Shown piece after piece: positions 53,178 to 54,021 of a stretch of 54,021 nucleotides of DNA (position 1 is the first letter of the stretch; each line of letters starts with the position of its first letter). Where the stretch lies: NCBI RefSeq assembly GCF_018063565.1, contig NZ_JAGPBB010000015.1, positions 1 through 54,021 of the forward strand. The letters are read 5' to 3'. The position numbers and the translations under genes were made by a program. The DNA comes from Rhodoferax sp. GTDB taxonomy: Bacteria > Pseudomonadota > Gammaproteobacteria > Burkholderiales > Burkholderiaceae_C. The notes beneath the pieces are model-generated. The model made no database searches. It worked only from the letters and a program-made list of their open reading frames with translations, and was not told the DNA's origin.

Positions 53178-53197
53178 AAGTAATAGATTAATTACTT
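53178..53197. promoter_or_regulatory. Palindromic operator before the TetR gene
   Basis: AAGTAAT and ATTACTT are perfect seven-base arms with a six-base spacer (AGATTA), ending four bases before the tetR ATG. The AT-rich palindrome in GC-rich DNA, at the start of an autogenous TetR-efflux unit and facing the S41 gene promoter, is a good candidate for the TetR binding site. Confidence 0.6.
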
Positions 53198-53201
53198 CAG
53201 T

Positions 53202-53843
53202 ATGTATTCAAGCGAAAAACCCGGCAAGCAAGCCACTGAAATCCGCCAGGCAAGTTTGATCGACGCCGCCATTCAACTCGCCGCGCAACGCAGCCCTGCA
53301 GCCATCACCACCGGCGACTTGGCCATGGCCGTGGGTATCACCCAGGGTGCCATGTTCCGCCACTTTGACAGCAAGCAGTCGCTCTGGTTGGCGGTGTTGT
53401 GCTGGGTTCATGACACGCTGCTGAGTCGCTTGCAAGAAGCCGCCGAACTGAATGAGGGCAAGCCCTTGGAAGCCCTGCGCGCCGTTTTCATGGCGCATGT
53501 GGAATTTGTGCTGGCACACCCGGGCGTGCCCCGCATCTTGTTCCACGAACTGCAGCAACCTGAGGATTCTCCGCACAAAGCCGAGGTGCGGGCCCTGATG
53601 CAAGCCTACCGCGCACTGCTCATGCGCCTGCTGACTTCGGCAGAATATTCAAATTTGATAGCTATTGACATTGATAAGGAAAGCGCTAGCGTGCTGTTTC
53701 TTGGTTCAGTTCAAGGGCTGGTGATGCAGGCGTTGATGGCCGGTGATGTATCTGTCATGTGCCAGCAGGCAGCGGCCGTGTTTGCCATCTACCAGCGCGG
53801 ACTGCAACACGCCACCCCCCATTCAACCCAAGGAATCCCATGA
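53202..53843 (+). CDS. TetR-family repressor of an RND efflux unit
   Basis: A 213-residue regulator. The N-terminal helix-turn-helix (about 15-62) has RQASLIDAAIQLAAQRSPA, ITTGDLAMAVGITQGAMFRH and FDSKQSLW. The C-terminal ligand domain is helical and variable. Residues about 150-166 (NLIAIDIDKESASVLF) are encoded by a copy of the interspersed repeat inserted in frame. The stop overlaps the start of the efflux adaptor gene as ATGA, so the regulator is cotranscribed with its likely target. A palindrome just upstream suggests autorepression. Confidence 0.93.
   Translation: MYSSEKPGKQATEIRQASLIDAAIQLAAQRSPAAITTGDLAMAVGITQGAMFRHFDSKQSLWLAVLCWVHDTLLSRLQEAAELNEGKPLEALRAVFMAHVEFVLAHPGVPRILFHELQQPEDSPHKAEVRALMQAYRALLMRLLTSAEYSNLIAIDIDKESASVLFLGSVQGLVMQALMAGDVSVMCQQAAAVFAIYQRGLQHATPHSTQGIP
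53652..53700 (+). repeat. Interspersed repeat copy 8, inside tetR
   Basis: Reads TTTGATAGCTATTGACATTG followed by ATAAGGAAAGCGCTAGCG. It has the GATAGCTA and AAGCGCTAG blocks at the usual spacing and lies in frame in the ligand-domain part of the TetR gene. Confidence 0.72.
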
Positions 53844-54021
53844 ACCCCCAACAAACCCTGCTGCGCCGCATTGCCCTGGGCGCTGCTGCGCTGCTGCTGA
53901 TCGGTGCCGTCGCCTATGTGTCGCTGCGTACCGGGCCGCTGGCCCCGATCAAGGTCACCGTGACCCAACCCAAAGAGGGCAGCCTGAGCCCGGCGATTTT
54001 TGGCATTGGCACGGTCGAGGC
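53840..54021 (+). CDS. RND efflux periplasmic adaptor subunit (cut by the window end)
   Basis: Only the first 60 codons are present. A short basic N-terminus and one hydrophobic segment (about 10-28, IALGAAALLLIGAVAYVSL) form the anchor. KVTVTQPKEGSLSPAIFG and GTVEA follow, the typical first strands of HlyD/AcrA-type membrane fusion proteins (pattern V...P..G.....G.GTVE). AAGGAA precedes the ATG, which overlaps the TetR gene stop. The inner-membrane pump gene is expected downstream, outside the window. Confidence 0.87.
   Translation, partial: MNPQQTLLRRIALGAAALLLIGAVAYVSLRTGPLAPIKVTVTQPKEGSLSPAIFGIGTVE

Noticed and set aside
1-54021. rRNA, tRNA, CRISPR arrays, insertion sequences, prophage or integrase genes
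   Set aside because: None recognised on reading both strands; gaps are short and mostly filled by repeats, terminators or promoters. A tRNAscan or covariance search could not be run.

Overview
The window looks like chromosomal DNA of a GC-rich betaproteobacterium of the order Burkholderiales, most likely family Comamonadaceae and Rhodoferax-like. The grounds are the protein families and gene orders (alaA-hom-thrC next to mobB-moeA-moaD-moaE; rpsF-priB-rpsR-rplI; surE-pcm-nlpD-rlmD; divergent ppsA/ppsR) and a short interspersed repeat with a TAGCT...GCGCTAGAGG core, which I associate from memory with Comamonadaceae genomes. I called 55 protein genes, two of them cut by the window edges. I saw no rRNA, tRNA, CRISPR array, transposase or prophage gene. 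No gene-free stretch exceeds 300 bases.

Layout. (1) 1-10677: a signalling block, all on the minus strand: a sensor kinase with a periplasmic solute-binding domain and three PAS domains, a stand-alone receiver, a methyl-accepting protein without a sensor domain, CheY, a STAS protein and CheA (cut by the window start); upstream of these lie a REC-PAS-GGDEF-EAL protein and a NarL-type regulator/REC-kinase pair. (2) 10821-12744: lolD-lolC lipoprotein export. (3) 13016-15788, plus strand: TerC protein, universal stress protein, membrane-anchored glutaredoxin, MFS transporter. (4) 15795-22567, minus: alaA-hom-thrC (alanine and threonine synthesis), then mobB-moeA-moaD-moaE (molybdenum cofactor). 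(5) 22683-28592: a DUF498 protein, PrxQ peroxiredoxin and a PIN-PhoH ATPase on plus; dnaB and the rpsF-priB-rpsR-rplI operon on minus. (6) 28707-34511: a DUF4212-sodium symporter fusion and ppsA, divergent from ppsR. (7) 34536-41262: a GlcG-like protein, a BAX-inhibitor-1 family protein, a small lipoprotein, rlmD and surE-pcm-nlpD, an alpha/beta hydrolase. (8) 41287-45974: a compact minus operon petA-like Rieske / group II truncated haemoglobin / degenerate ETHE1-like protein / ccoG, facing a sigma54 activator with a cysteine-rich PAS domain. (9) 46103-53125: a lipocalin, a 52-residue DUF3309 membrane protein and a five-gene minus operon of neutral-lipid type (two WS/DGAT acyltransferases, two hydrolases, an S41 peptidase). 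(10) 53202-54021: a TetR regulator overlapping the start of an RND efflux adaptor gene.

The strongest candidate for an undescribed system is block 8. The divergent intergenic region holds a good -24/-12 promoter pointing into the Rieske operon, and 65-120 bases further upstream a cluster of CTGGCAG/CTGCCAG inverted repeats suited to be the enhancer of the divergent activator. The operon joins a Rieske protein without cytochrome b or c1, a globin, an ETHE1-like protein that has lost iron ligands, and a cbb3-oxidase assembly ferredoxin. Its function is not known to me; a response to NO, low oxygen or sulfur stress is inference.

A second theme is the interspersed repeat. Eight copies are visible. 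Two lie in frame inside genes (rlmD, tetR), and three appear to supply the stop codon of the neighbouring gene (the NarL-type regulator, dnaB, the sigma54 activator).
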